Source of the DNA: Streptomonospora sp. PA3
GTDB lineage: Bacteria; Actinomycetota; Actinomycetes; Streptosporangiales; Streptosporangiaceae
Length of the DNA stretch: 64,000 bases
Reading direction: 5' to 3'
Assembly (NCBI RefSeq): GCF_009728995.1
Contig: NZ_VTZW01000007.1
Span: 1 to 64,000 of the forward strand
Both the position numbers and the translations under genes were made by a program. Shown piece after piece: positions 17,687 to 25,779 of this stretch (position 1 is its first letter; each line of letters opens with the position of its first letter). Below the pieces are notes generated by a model. That model had not been told where the DNA came from. It was given only the letters and a program-made list of their open reading frames with translations, and did not search any database.

Positions 17687-19627
17687 GTGGACCGCGTCGC
17701 ACCCGCAACCGCCGCGCGGGCCACGGCCTACTCCGTCGTGGTGCCCACGGTGGGCCGGCCCGAGCTCGCCCGGACGCTGCGCCCGCTGCTGAGCGGCGGC
17801 CCGCACGCGCCCGCCGAGGTCGTCGTCGTCGACGACAGGCCCGCGCCGCAGGGCCCGCCGGCGGGCGCCGAGGCCGACGGCGTCACCCTGCTGCGCTCGG
17901 GCGGGCGCGGCCCCGCCTGCGCCCGCGACGTCGGTTGGCGCCGCACCCGCACCCCGTGGGTGGTGTTCCTGGACGACGACGTCCTGCCCGGCGACGACTG
18001 GACCGCCGAGCTGGCGGCCGACCTCGCCGCCTGCCACGACGGCGTCGGCGGCGTCCAGGGCCGCATCGAGGTCCCGCCGCCCGCCGGGCGGCGCCCCACC
18101 GACGCCGAGCGCGGAACCCTGGCCCTGGCCACCGCGCGCTGGATCACGGCCGACATGGCTTACCGCCGCGCGGCCCTGGAGGCCGCCGACGGGTTCGACC
18201 GCCGGTTCAAACGCGCCTACCGCGAGGACACCGACCTGGCGCTGCGCGTGCTGGACGTCGGCTACGAGCTCCGCGCCGGAACGCGGCGCAGCGTGCACCC
18301 GATGGTGCGCGATTCCCGACTGATGCGCAGCGTCGCCGCGCAGGCGGGCAACGCCGACGACGCGCTGATGCGCCGCCTGCACGGGCCCCGCTGGCGCGAA
18401 CGCGTCGGCGAACCGCCCGGACGGCTGCGCCGCCACGTGCTGACCACGGCCGCCCTCGCCGGCGCGGCCGCCGCCGGTGCCGCCTTCGCCACCGGTGCCG
18501 CCTTCGCCGCCGCCCGCAGCATCCGGGCCCGCGGCGCCCCGGCCGCAGCGCCGCGCCGGGCTCCGGCTCTCCCACCGGCGCCGCGTGCCCGCAAGCGCGC
18601 CGGCGCCGGCCCGGCGGGCCTCCCGGTGCCGGTGCCGCGCCGGCGGTCCGGGGCCGCACCGCTCCGGCGGCCCTTCAGCGGCCCCGACCCGGCCGCGCCG
18701 CGCGGCCGCACGTTCGTCGGCGTCCCGCGACCGGGCGTCCGGCACGCCCCCGGCGCGGTCGCCGCGCCCCTGGGCGATTCCTCGGGCCGGAGGGGCTTCG
18801 CCTTGCGTCCGCGCCCGGTCGCCGCCGGGGCCCGCGCCCGCTGGATCGCCGCAGCCTCCGTGGCCGCGCCCGCCCCCGGCCCCGACCGCGCGGCCCGGGC
18901 CTGCGGGGCGGCCGCCCTCGCGCTGGGCGCCCTGTGGCTGGCCGCCACCGCCGAGTTCGCGTGGCGGCGGATCGCGCCCGGCCCGCGCGACCCCGCCGAG
19001 ATCGCGCGTATGGCGGTGACCAGCGCGCTCATCCCGCCCGCGGCCTGTGCGCAGCGACTGGTCGGGGAGTGGCGCCACCGGGGTGCCCGGCCGCACGGGG
19101 CCCGGCCCGTCAAGGCCGTCCTGTTCGACCGCGACGGCACCCTGGTCCACGACGTCCCCTACAACTGCGACCCCGACCGGGTGCGGCCCACGCCGCACGC
19201 ACGCGCCGCCCTGGACCGCGTGCGCGCCGCGGGCCTGCGGCTGGGCGTGGTCAGCAACCAGTCGGGTGTCGCCCGCGGACTCATCACCCCCGACGAGCTG
19301 GCGGCCGTCAACGCCGCCGTGGAGGCCCGGCTGGGCCCCTTCGACGTGTGGCGGGTCTGCACCCACGGCGAGGACGGCGGCTGCGCCTGCCGCAAACCGC
19401 GCCCCGGACTCATCCACGAGGCGGCGTCCGACCTGGGCGTGGCCCCGCACGAGTGCGCGGTCATCGGCGACATCGGCGCCGACGTCGACGCCGCGCGCGC
19501 CGCCGGCGCCCGCCCCATCCTGGTCCCCGGCCCGGCGACCCGCGCCGAGGAGGTCGCGGCGGCGCCCGAGACGGCCGCGCGCCTGACCTCCGCGGTGCGC
19601 CGCGTGCTGCGCGGGGGCACCCGATGA
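17687..19627 (+). CDS. Fusion of GT2 glycosyltransferase and GmhB-like HAD phosphatase (646 aa)
   Basis: Residues 1-250 form a GT2 domain: YSVVVPTVGRPELARTLRPLL, EVVVVDDRP, WVVFLDDDVLPGDDW (DxD region), and an EDTDLALRVLD acceptor-side motif. Residues about 475-646 are a HAD-IIIA phosphatase like GmhB: FDRDGTLVHD (nucleophile and acid Asp), VVSNQSGVARG, zinc-binding CTHGEDGGCACRKPRPG and GDIGADVDAA. GmhB removes the C7 (or C1) phosphate of heptose bisphosphate. Between them lie a helix-rich segment and, at about 263-403, an Ala/Pro/Arg-rich low-complexity stretch that seems inserted before a membrane-like helix (ALGALWLAATAEFAWRRIAPGP). The start GTG at 17687 is 3 bases after the previous stop. 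Frame and codon use remain coding throughout. Confidence 0.88.
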   Translation: MDRVAPATAARATAYSVVVPTVGRPELARTLRPLLSGGPHAPAEVVVVDDRPAPQGPPAGAEADGVTLLRSGGRGPACARDVGWRRTRTPWVVFLDDDVLPGDDWTAELAADLAACHDGVGGVQGRIEVPPPAGRRPTDAERGTLALATARWITADMAYRRAALEAADGFDRRFKRAYREDTDLALRVLDVGYELRAGTRRSVHPMVRDSRLMRSVAAQAGNADDALMRRLHGPRWRERVGEPPGRLRRHVLTTAALAGAAAAGAAFATGAAFAAARSIRARGAPAAAPRRAPALPPAPRARKRAGAGPAGLPVPVPRRRSGAAPLRRPFSGPDPAAPRGRTFVGVPRPGVRHAPGAVAAPLGDSSGRRGFALRPRPVAAGARARWIAAASVAAPAPGPDRAARACGAAALALGALWLAATAEFAWRRIAPGPRDPAEIARMAVTSALIPPAACAQRLVGEWRHRGARPHGARPVKAVLFDRDGTLVHDVPYNCDPDRVRPTPHARAALDRVRAAGLRLGVVSNQSGVARGLITPDELAAVNAAVEARLGPFDVWRVCTHGEDGGCACRKPRPGLIHEAASDLGVAPHECAVIGDIGADVDAARAAGARPILVPGPATRAEEVAAAPETAARLTSAVRRVLRGGTR

Positions 19628-20670
19628 GCGCCGGGGAGGGCACTCCGGCTCCGCGCGGCGGCACCGTGCTGGTGGCCCGCATGGACAACGTCGGCGACGT
19701 GCTGCTGGCCGGCCCGGCCGTGCGCGCCGCGGCCGCCGGCGCCGACCGCCTGGTCCTGCTCGCCGGCCCCCGCGGGCGCGCCGCCGCCGAACTGCTGCCC
19801 GGAGTCGACTGGGTCCTGCAATGGTGCGCGCCCTGGATCGACCCCGAGCCGCCCCCGCTGACACCGCAGAGCACCGAGGACCTCATCGCCGCCGTGCGGG
19901 CCGAGGCGCCCGGCGCCGCGCTCATCCTCACCTCGTTCCACCAGTCCCCGCTGCCGCTGGCGGCACTGCTGCGGCTGGCCGGCGTGGGCTGGATCGGCGC
20001 GGCCAGCGAGGACTACCCGGGCTCGCTGCTCGACCTGCGCCACCGCACCGACCACACCCGGCCCGAAGCCGAGCGTATGCTGCGCCTGGCCGAGGCCGCC
20101 GGGTACCGGCTGCCTCCGGGCGACGACGGCGCTCCGCGCGTCCGCCGCCCCCTGCCCGACACCGCGCACCTGGCCGGTCGCCCCGGCTACGTCGCCGTGC
20201 ACACCGGCGCCTCGGCACCGGCCCGCGCCATCCCGCGGCCGCTGGCGGAGCAGACCGTCGCGGCGCTGACCGCCCGGGGCAGGCGCGTGGTGGTCACCGG
20301 AACCGAGCAGGAGCGCGGCGAGACCGCCGCCGTCGCCGGCGACGCGGCCCTGGACCTGGGCGGGCGCACCGGCCTGGCCGAGCTCGCCGGCGTGCTGGAG
20401 TCGGCCTCGGTGCTGGTCAGCGGAAACACCGGCGCGGCGCACCTGGCCGCGGCCGTCGGCACGCCCGTGGTCTCGCTGTTCTCCCCGGTCGTCTCGGCCG
20501 CCTCCTGGGCGCCCCAGGGCAGCCCGGTGCGCCTGCTCGGCGACCAGGACGCCCCCTGCCGCGGCACCCGCGCGCGCACCTGCCCCGTGCCCGGACACCC
20601 GTGCCTGAGCCGGCTCACCCCCGACGACGTCCTCGGCGCCGTCGACGACCTTGCGGGAGGACCGCCGTGA
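19624..20670 (+). CDS. Glycosyltransferase family 9, heptosyltransferase-like (348 aa)
   Basis: GT-B fold enzyme expected to use ADP-heptose. N-terminal TVLVARMDNVGDVLLAGPAVRAAAA carries the GDxLxxxPxxRA signature. The C-terminal half has VAVHTGASAPARAIP, VVVTGTEQE, and the donor-binding loop VLVSGNTGAAHLAAAVGTPVVSLFSPVV. A short Cys-rich segment near the end (PCRGTRARTCPVPGHPCLS) resembles the Cys cluster that ends many actinobacterial GT9 proteins. The ATG overlaps the preceding stop (ATGA), so translation is coupled. Within an operon that makes NDP-heptose, a heptose donor is a strong inference; the acceptor is unknown. Confidence 0.9.
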   Translation: MSAGEGTPAPRGGTVLVARMDNVGDVLLAGPAVRAAAAGADRLVLLAGPRGRAAAELLPGVDWVLQWCAPWIDPEPPPLTPQSTEDLIAAVRAEAPGAALILTSFHQSPLPLAALLRLAGVGWIGAASEDYPGSLLDLRHRTDHTRPEAERMLRLAEAAGYRLPPGDDGAPRVRRPLPDTAHLAGRPGYVAVHTGASAPARAIPRPLAEQTVAALTARGRRVVVTGTEQERGETAAVAGDAALDLGGRTGLAELAGVLESASVLVSGNTGAAHLAAAVGTPVVSLFSPVVSAASWAPQGSPVRLLGDQDAPCRGTRARTCPVPGHPCLSRLTPDDVLGAVDDLAGGPP

Positions 20671-21692
20671 CACTGCAGCAGCCCCGCACCGCCGCACCGG
20701 GCGGCCCGGACCGCACCGCCACCCTGCGCGTGCTGATCTGGCACGTCCACGGCTCCTGGACCACCGCCTTCGTGCAGGGCCGGCACCGCTGCCTGCTCCC
20801 GGTCGACGCCGAGCGCGGGCCCGACGGCCGCGGCCGCGCGCGCACCTGGGACTGGCCGGACAACGCCGTCGAGGTGGCACCGGAGCACCTGGCCGACGAG
20901 CCCGTGGACGCCGTCGTGCTGCAGCGCCCCCACGAGCTGGAGCTCGCCGAGCGGTGGCTGGGCGGGCGCCGCCCCGGCCGCGACGTCCCCGCTGTCTACG
21001 TCGAGCACAACACGCCCCGCGGCGACGTGCCCCACACCCGCCACCCGCTCGCCGACCGCTCCGACATCCCGATCGTGCACGTGACCCACTTCAACGAGCT
21101 GTTCTGGGACAGCGGCCGCGCACCCACCGCCGTCATCGAGCACGGCGTGGTCGACCCCGGCTACCGCTACACCGGCCAGGTCGAGCGCGCCGGGGTGGTG
21201 GTCAACGAACCGCTGCGCCGCGGCCGCATCACCGGCACCGACCTGCTGCCCGGCTTCGCCCGGGCGGCACCCCTCGACCTGTTCGGCATGGGCGTCGCCG
21301 GCGCGCCCGCCGCGCTGGGACTGCCTCCCGAGCGGCTGCGCGCCTTCGACGACCTCCCCCAGCACCGCCTGCACGCCGAACTCGCCCGCAGGCGCGTCTA
21401 CCTGCACCCCGTCCGCTGGACCTCGCTGGGACTGTCCCTCATCGAAGCGATGCTGCTGGGCATGCCCGTCCTCGCCTTGGCCACCACCGAGGCGCGCGAG
21501 GCGATCCCCCCCGACGCGGGACTGGCCACCACCCGCGTCGACGCCCTGCACCGGGCGCTGCACGACCTCGTCCGCGACCCGAGCCGCGCCGCCGAGTGGG
21601 GCCGGGCGGCGCGGCGGGCGGCGCTGCGCCGATATTCCACCGACCGGTTCCTCAGCGACTGGGACCGGCTACTCCAGGAGGTGACACGGTGA
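20667..21692 (+). CDS. GT-B glycosyltransferase, GT4-like (341 aa)
   Basis: Putative glycosyltransferase. N-terminal LRVLIWHVHGSWTTAFVQGRHRCLLPV is followed by AVVLQRPHELELAERWLG, VYVEHNTPRGD, and VIEHGVVDPGYRYTG. The C-terminal donor site is YLHPVRWTSLGLSLIEAMLLGMPVLALATTEAREAI, which carries the GT4-type E-x7-E region in a variant form. The N-terminal half is divergent from standard GT4. The GTG start at 20667 overlaps the previous stop (GTGA) and follows GGGAGG. The donor could be heptose or another sugar. Confidence 0.82.
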   Translation: MTLQQPRTAAPGGPDRTATLRVLIWHVHGSWTTAFVQGRHRCLLPVDAERGPDGRGRARTWDWPDNAVEVAPEHLADEPVDAVVLQRPHELELAERWLGGRRPGRDVPAVYVEHNTPRGDVPHTRHPLADRSDIPIVHVTHFNELFWDSGRAPTAVIEHGVVDPGYRYTGQVERAGVVVNEPLRRGRITGTDLLPGFARAAPLDLFGMGVAGAPAALGLPPERLRAFDDLPQHRLHAELARRRVYLHPVRWTSLGLSLIEAMLLGMPVLALATTEAREAIPPDAGLATTRVDALHRALHDLVRDPSRAAEWGRAARRAALRRYSTDRFLSDWDRLLQEVTR

Positions 21693-22933
21693 GGATCGCC
21701 ATGGTCTCCGAACACGCGAGCCCGTTGGCCGCCCTCGGCGAAGAGGACACGGGCGGGCAGAACGTGCACGTGGCCGGGCTGGCCAGGGCGCTGGGGGCCC
21801 GCGGCCACGACGTCGTGGTCCACACCCGCCGGACCGCCCCCGACCAGCCCGAGACTGTCGAGTTCGCGCCGGGGGCGCGCGTCCACCATGTCGCCGCCGG
21901 ACCGCCCGAACCGCTGAGCAAGGACGAACTGCCGCCCCACATGGGCGAGTTCGCCGCCGGTCTCGCCGAGGAATGGCGCCGCCATACGCCCGACGTCGTC
22001 CACGCCCACTTCTGGATGAGCGGGCGCGCCGCCCTGGAGGCCGCCGCCGAGAGGGGCGTCCCGGTGGTGCAGACCTTCCACGCCCTGGGTACGGAGAAGC
22101 GCCGCCACCAGGGCCCCGACGACACCAGTCCGCCCGAGCGCGAGCGCACCGAGCACGACATCGCCCACCGGGTGGACCGGGTCGTTGCCACCTCCAGCCA
22201 GGAGCGGCGCGAGCTGCGCACCTGGAACGTGCCCCACAACCGGATCGCCGTGGTGCCCTGCGCCGTGGATCCGGACCTGTTCCGCCCCGAGGGGGCGGCC
22301 GCCGAGCGGGGGGAGCGCCCGCGCATCCTCAGCCTGGGCCGCCTCGTCCCGCGCAAGGGGATCCGCACGATCATCGGGGCGCTGGCCGGAGTCCCCGACG
22401 CCGAGCTGGTCGTCGCCGGCGGTGCGCCGCCCGAGCGGATCGGCGACGACCCCCAGATCGCGGCCCTGCGCGCCGATGCCGAGGAGGCGGGGGTGGCCGA
22501 CCGGGTCGTGTTCACCGGCGGCGTGCCCCGCTCGCAGGTGCCCGAGCTGCTGCGCTCGGCCGACATCGCGGTCAACGTGCCGTGGTACGAGCCCTTCGGC
22601 ATGAGCACCGTCGAAGCCATGGCCTGCGGCGTGCCCGTCATCGCCTCCCACGTCGGCGGCCATCTGGACACCGTCGTCCAAGGCGTCACCGGCCGCCTGG
22701 TCCCGCCGCGCGACGCCCGCGCGCTGGCCTACTGGCTGCGGATGCTGCTCGCCGACCCCGTCACCCGGGAGAGCCTGGGCATCGCCGCCGCCGATCGCGC
22801 GGCCGTGCGCTACACCTGGCCGCTCGTGGCCCGCCAGACCGAGGAGTGCTACCACAGCGTGCTGCGCGAACGCGGACGCGAGGTGCCCGAGACCACCGGC
22901 GCCTCCGCCGCCATGGCTCCGGGAGGTGTCTGA
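21689..22933 (+). CDS. Glycosyltransferase family 4 (414 aa)
   Basis: Retaining GT-B glycosyltransferase. The acceptor-side Gly-rich loop lies in EDTGGQNVHVAGLARALGARGHDV, followed by PDVVHAHFWMSGRAAL, VVPCAVDPDLFRPEG, ILSLGRLVPRKGIRTII, and the donor site WYEPFGMSTVEAMACGVPVIASHVGG with the E-x7-E motif. It resembles sucrose-phosphate-synthase/MshA-like GT4 proteins in its start (MRIAMVSEHASPLA ... GGQNVHV). GTG at 21689 overlaps the previous stop. Probably elongates the same heptose-containing glycan. Acceptor and linkage cannot be read from sequence. Confidence 0.9.
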   Translation: MRIAMVSEHASPLAALGEEDTGGQNVHVAGLARALGARGHDVVVHTRRTAPDQPETVEFAPGARVHHVAAGPPEPLSKDELPPHMGEFAAGLAEEWRRHTPDVVHAHFWMSGRAALEAAAERGVPVVQTFHALGTEKRRHQGPDDTSPPERERTEHDIAHRVDRVVATSSQERRELRTWNVPHNRIAVVPCAVDPDLFRPEGAAAERGERPRILSLGRLVPRKGIRTIIGALAGVPDAELVVAGGAPPERIGDDPQIAALRADAEEAGVADRVVFTGGVPRSQVPELLRSADIAVNVPWYEPFGMSTVEAMACGVPVIASHVGGHLDTVVQGVTGRLVPPRDARALAYWLRMLLADPVTRESLGIAAADRAAVRYTWPLVARQTEECYHSVLRERGREVPETTGASAAMAPGGV

Positions 22934-23529
22934 TGCATCCGCGGATCGAACGCCTGAGGAGCGTTCTGGAAGGTGTCGACGGCGACCGGGCCAAGCGGTG
23001 GGGCCGGTTCCTCGGCGAGGAGCTGCCGCGCGGTCGCAGGCTGTTCGCCTGCGGCAACGGGGGCAGCGCGGCTGAGGCCCAGCACCTCACCGCCGAGCTG
23101 ACGGGCCGGTTCCGCGCCGAGCGCATGCCGCTCTCGGCCATCTGCCTGCACGCCGACACCTCCAGCCTCACCGCCATCGCCAACGACTACGGCTACCGCG
23201 AGGCCTTCTCCCGGCAGCTGCGGGCCCACGCCCGGCCCGGCGACATCCTGGTGTGCCTGTCCACCAGCGGCACCAGCGAGAACGTCGTCGCCGCCGCCGT
23301 GACCGCACGGGAGCTGGGCCTGCGCACCTGGGCGCTGGCCGGCGCGTCCCCCAGCGCGCTGCAGGCCGCCTGCGACGAGAGCCTGCTGGTCCCCTCGCCC
23401 GATCCGGCCACGGTCCAGGAGGTGCACCTCTCGCTCATCCACCTGATGTGCGAGGAGGTCGACGCGGTATGCGGCGTTCCCGCCACAGCGCCCCAGCAGG
23501 GGCGCCTGGCCCCGGAGGGGTCGCCGTGA
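22933..23529 (+). CDS. gmhA: Sedoheptulose 7-phosphate isomerase, GmhA-like SIS protein (198 aa)
   Basis: First committed step to heptose: converts sedoheptulose 7-phosphate to D-glycero-D-manno-heptose 7-phosphate in the cytosol. A single SIS domain with FACGNGGSAAEAQHL, TAELTGRF (the Glu of ELTGR is catalytic in GmhA), ILVCLSTSGTSENVVAAA (phosphate-binding Ser/Thr) and VQEVHLSLIHLMCEE (the His corresponds to the second catalytic residue). Length matches E. coli GmhA (about 190). The ATG overlaps the previous TGA by one base. Together with the HAD domain at 17687 and HldE at 23526 it completes a route to ADP-heptose. Confidence 0.92.
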   Translation: MHPRIERLRSVLEGVDGDRAKRWGRFLGEELPRGRRLFACGNGGSAAEAQHLTAELTGRFRAERMPLSAICLHADTSSLTAIANDYGYREAFSRQLRAHARPGDILVCLSTSGTSENVVAAAVTARELGLRTWALAGASPSALQAACDESLLVPSPDPATVQEVHLSLIHLMCEEVDAVCGVPATAPQQGRLAPEGSP

Positions 23530-24899
23530 GCCGGGCGCGGGGGCCGCTGGTCGTGGTCGGCGACGCGTTCCTCGACGTCGACGTCGCCGGAGTGCGCCGC
23601 ACCGGGGGCCACGGCGGGAGCGCGCCCGTCCTCGACGCGCCCAGCGCCTGGCACCGCCCCGGCGGCGCCGCGCTGGCCGCCTGGCTGGCCGCCCGCGACG
23701 GCCACCCCGTGGCTCTGGTGTGCGCGCTGGCCCGCGACGACCCCGGCGACCGCGTCGCCGAGCTGCTGCAGGACTCGCTGACGCTGGTGCGCCTGGAGCA
23801 GGCCGGGACGACCCCGACGAAGTCGCGGGTCCAGGTGGGCGAGCAGACCCTCGTGCGCCTCGACCACGGCGAAGGCCGCCCCGACCCCGCCGGCGATCAC
23901 AGCAGTGCGGCCGCCGCCATCGAGGGTGCCGGCGCCGTACTGGTCTCCGACTACGGGCGCGGCGTCGCCGCCCTGCCCGCGGTACGCGAGGCGCTGAGCC
24001 GCGCCGCGGCGCGGGTGCCCGTGGTGTGGGACCCGCACCCGCGCGGACCCGCCCCGGTGCCCGGAGCGGCGCTGGTGACGCCCAACGCCGCCGAGGCCGG
24101 TGCGGCCGACCCCGACCAGGCGGGCGAGGCGGCCGGGCGCCTGGCCGGCGCCTGGCGGGCCCGCTCGGTGGCGGTGACCCTGGGATGCGAAGGCGCCGTG
24201 TGGGCGCCCCAGGACGGGCCGAGCCGGTTCTACCCCGCTCCGCTGCGCCTGCCCGAGGCCGACGCCTGCGGCGCCGGCGACCGCTTCTGCGCGGCGGCCG
24301 CCGGAGCCCTGCGCACGGGCGCCGATGTGGCCGGGGCCGTGGCCGAGAGCGTCCAGGCGGCCTCCCGCTTCGTCCGCAACGGAGCCGCCGGCGCGGCGGC
24401 GGCGTCGGGCCCCATGGCCGGTGCCCTGCCGCTGGGCCTGGGGGAGAGCGCCGAGGCCCTGGCCGAGCGCGTGCGCCGCAGCGGCGGCAAGATCGTGGCC
24501 GCCGGCGGGTGCTTCGACGTGCTGCACGCCGGGCACGTCAGCCTGCTGCGCCGCGCCCGCTCCCTGGGCGACTGCCTGATCGTCTGCCTCAACAGCGACG
24601 CCGCGGTCCGGGCGCAGAAGGGGCCCGACCGCCCCGTCACCTCGGCCGAGGACCGCGCCCGGGTGCTGTCGGCGCTGGAGTGCGTCGACGCGGTCACCGT
24701 CTTCGACGAGCCCACACCCGTGCGGGTGATCGAGCGGCTGCGGCCCGACGTGTGGGTCAAGGGCGGCGACTACACCGCCGCCGAGCTGCCGGAGCTGCCC
24801 GCGCTGACGGCCGGCGGCGGCGAGGCGGTGATCCTGCCGCTGCTGCCCGGGCGCTCGACCAGCCGGATGGTGGCCGCCCGCGGCCGAACGCCGCCCTGA
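23526..24899 (+). CDS. hldE: Bifunctional heptose 7-phosphate kinase / heptose 1-phosphate adenylyltransferase (457 aa)
   Basis: Cytosolic two-domain enzyme. Residues about 5-300 are a ribokinase-like kinase: VVVGDAFLDVDVAG, GGAALAAWLAARDG, VLVSDYGRGV, LVTPNAAEA, and the catalytic ADACGAGDRFCAA (GAGD) motif; it phosphorylates C1 of heptose 7-phosphate. Residues about 320-457 are a nucleotidyltransferase with VAAGGCFDVLHAGHVSLLRRA (HxGH motif) and WVKGGDY, transferring a nucleotide to heptose 1-phosphate. Domain order and size match E. coli HldE (477 aa). GTG at 23526 overlaps the gmhA stop. The gap of 149 bases to the SDR gene is the largest inside this cluster and may separate two units. Confidence 0.93.
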   Translation: MSRARGPLVVVGDAFLDVDVAGVRRTGGHGGSAPVLDAPSAWHRPGGAALAAWLAARDGHPVALVCALARDDPGDRVAELLQDSLTLVRLEQAGTTPTKSRVQVGEQTLVRLDHGEGRPDPAGDHSSAAAAIEGAGAVLVSDYGRGVAALPAVREALSRAAARVPVVWDPHPRGPAPVPGAALVTPNAAEAGAADPDQAGEAAGRLAGAWRARSVAVTLGCEGAVWAPQDGPSRFYPAPLRLPEADACGAGDRFCAAAAGALRTGADVAGAVAESVQAASRFVRNGAAGAAAASGPMAGALPLGLGESAEALAERVRRSGGKIVAAGGCFDVLHAGHVSLLRRARSLGDCLIVCLNSDAAVRAQKGPDRPVTSAEDRARVLSALECVDAVTVFDEPTPVRVIERLRPDVWVKGGDYTAAELPELPALTAGGGEAVILPLLPGRSTSRMVAARGRTPP

Positions 24900-25048
24900 C
24901 CCGCGGGGACCGCCCGCCGGTCCGCCGACAGCGCCGCCCCGCCCGCGCCCCCGCGCGCGGAACGGGGAGCCGAACCCGCCCGCCGACACCGCCCGGCCGC
25001 CGCGCCGGCGGACGCGGGCACCGCGACCACACGCGAAGGAGTCACGCC

Positions 25049-25735
25049 ATGCGTCCACTGGGCAACACACTGATCACCGGCGGCGCGTCCGGCCTCGGAG
25101 CCGCCGTGGCACAGGCGGTGGCCGCCGAAGGGGGCCGGCCGCTCGTCCTCGACCTCGCCGAGCCGGCGTCGGGCGCCGACTACGAACAGGCCGACCTCGC
25201 CGACCGCAGGTCCACCGAGGAGGCGGTCGAGCGCCTGGCCCGGCGCGCCGGCGGGCTGCACGCGGTCGTCAACGCCGCGGGCATCGACGCCTGCGGCCCG
25301 CTGGGCAAGGTCGACGCCGACGACTGGGAGCGTGTCATCCAGGTCAACCTCATCGGCACCGCCTCGGTCGTCCGGGCCGCCCTGCCCCACCTGGAGGCCG
25401 TGCGCGGCACCGTGGTCGACTGCGCCTCCACGCTGGGGGTGCGCGCGGTCCCCGACGCCACCGCCTACTGCGCCTCCAAGGCCGGGGTCATGGGCTTCAC
25501 CCGCGCCCTCGCCGCCGAGACCGCCGGGCGGGTGGGCGTGACGCTGCTGGTACCCGGGGGCATGGACACCGCGTTCTTCGACGACCGCCCCGACGCCTAC
25601 CGGCCCGGTCCCGACGCCCGCCTCAACCCGCCCGAGCACGTCGCCCGGGCCGTCGTCTTCGCCCTGGCACAGCCCCCCGGGTGCGAGGTGCGCGAACTCG
25701 TCGTCTGCCCCTCGGAGGAGACGTCGTGGCCCTGA
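25049..25735 (+). CDS. Short-chain dehydrogenase/reductase (228 aa)
   Basis: NAD(P)-dependent oxidoreductase of the classical SDR family. Cofactor motif TGGASGLG (about 9-16), NAAG motif (VVNAAGIDACG), catalytic Ser in VVDCASTLG, and YCASK active site. The substrate is unknown; in this setting a sugar nucleotide or lipid carrier group is possible. The ATG at 25049 follows GAAGGAG. It lies 45 bases upstream of the epimerase gene on the same strand, so the pair probably continues the heptose operon. Confidence 0.88.
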   Translation: MRPLGNTLITGGASGLGAAVAQAVAAEGGRPLVLDLAEPASGADYEQADLADRRSTEEAVERLARRAGGLHAVVNAAGIDACGPLGKVDADDWERVIQVNLIGTASVVRAALPHLEAVRGTVVDCASTLGVRAVPDATAYCASKAGVMGFTRALAAETAGRVGVTLLVPGGMDTAFFDDRPDAYRPGPDARLNPPEHVARAVVFALAQPPGCEVRELVVCPSEETSWP

Positions 25736-25779
25736 ACGGGGCCGCGGTCGCCGAGGGGCGCCGCGATCAAGGGGGGAAC

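Noticed and set aside
15881-19864. 1327-codon minus-strand open frame opposite the heptose operon
   Set aside because: A shadow of the high third-position GC of the plus-strand genes; composition is nonsense and the plus-strand proteins have clear families.
23526-24899. HldE frame read as two separate genes
   Set aside because: A single continuous frame carries both the kinase GAGD motif and the nucleotidyltransferase HxGH motif in the order and size of known bifunctional HldE.
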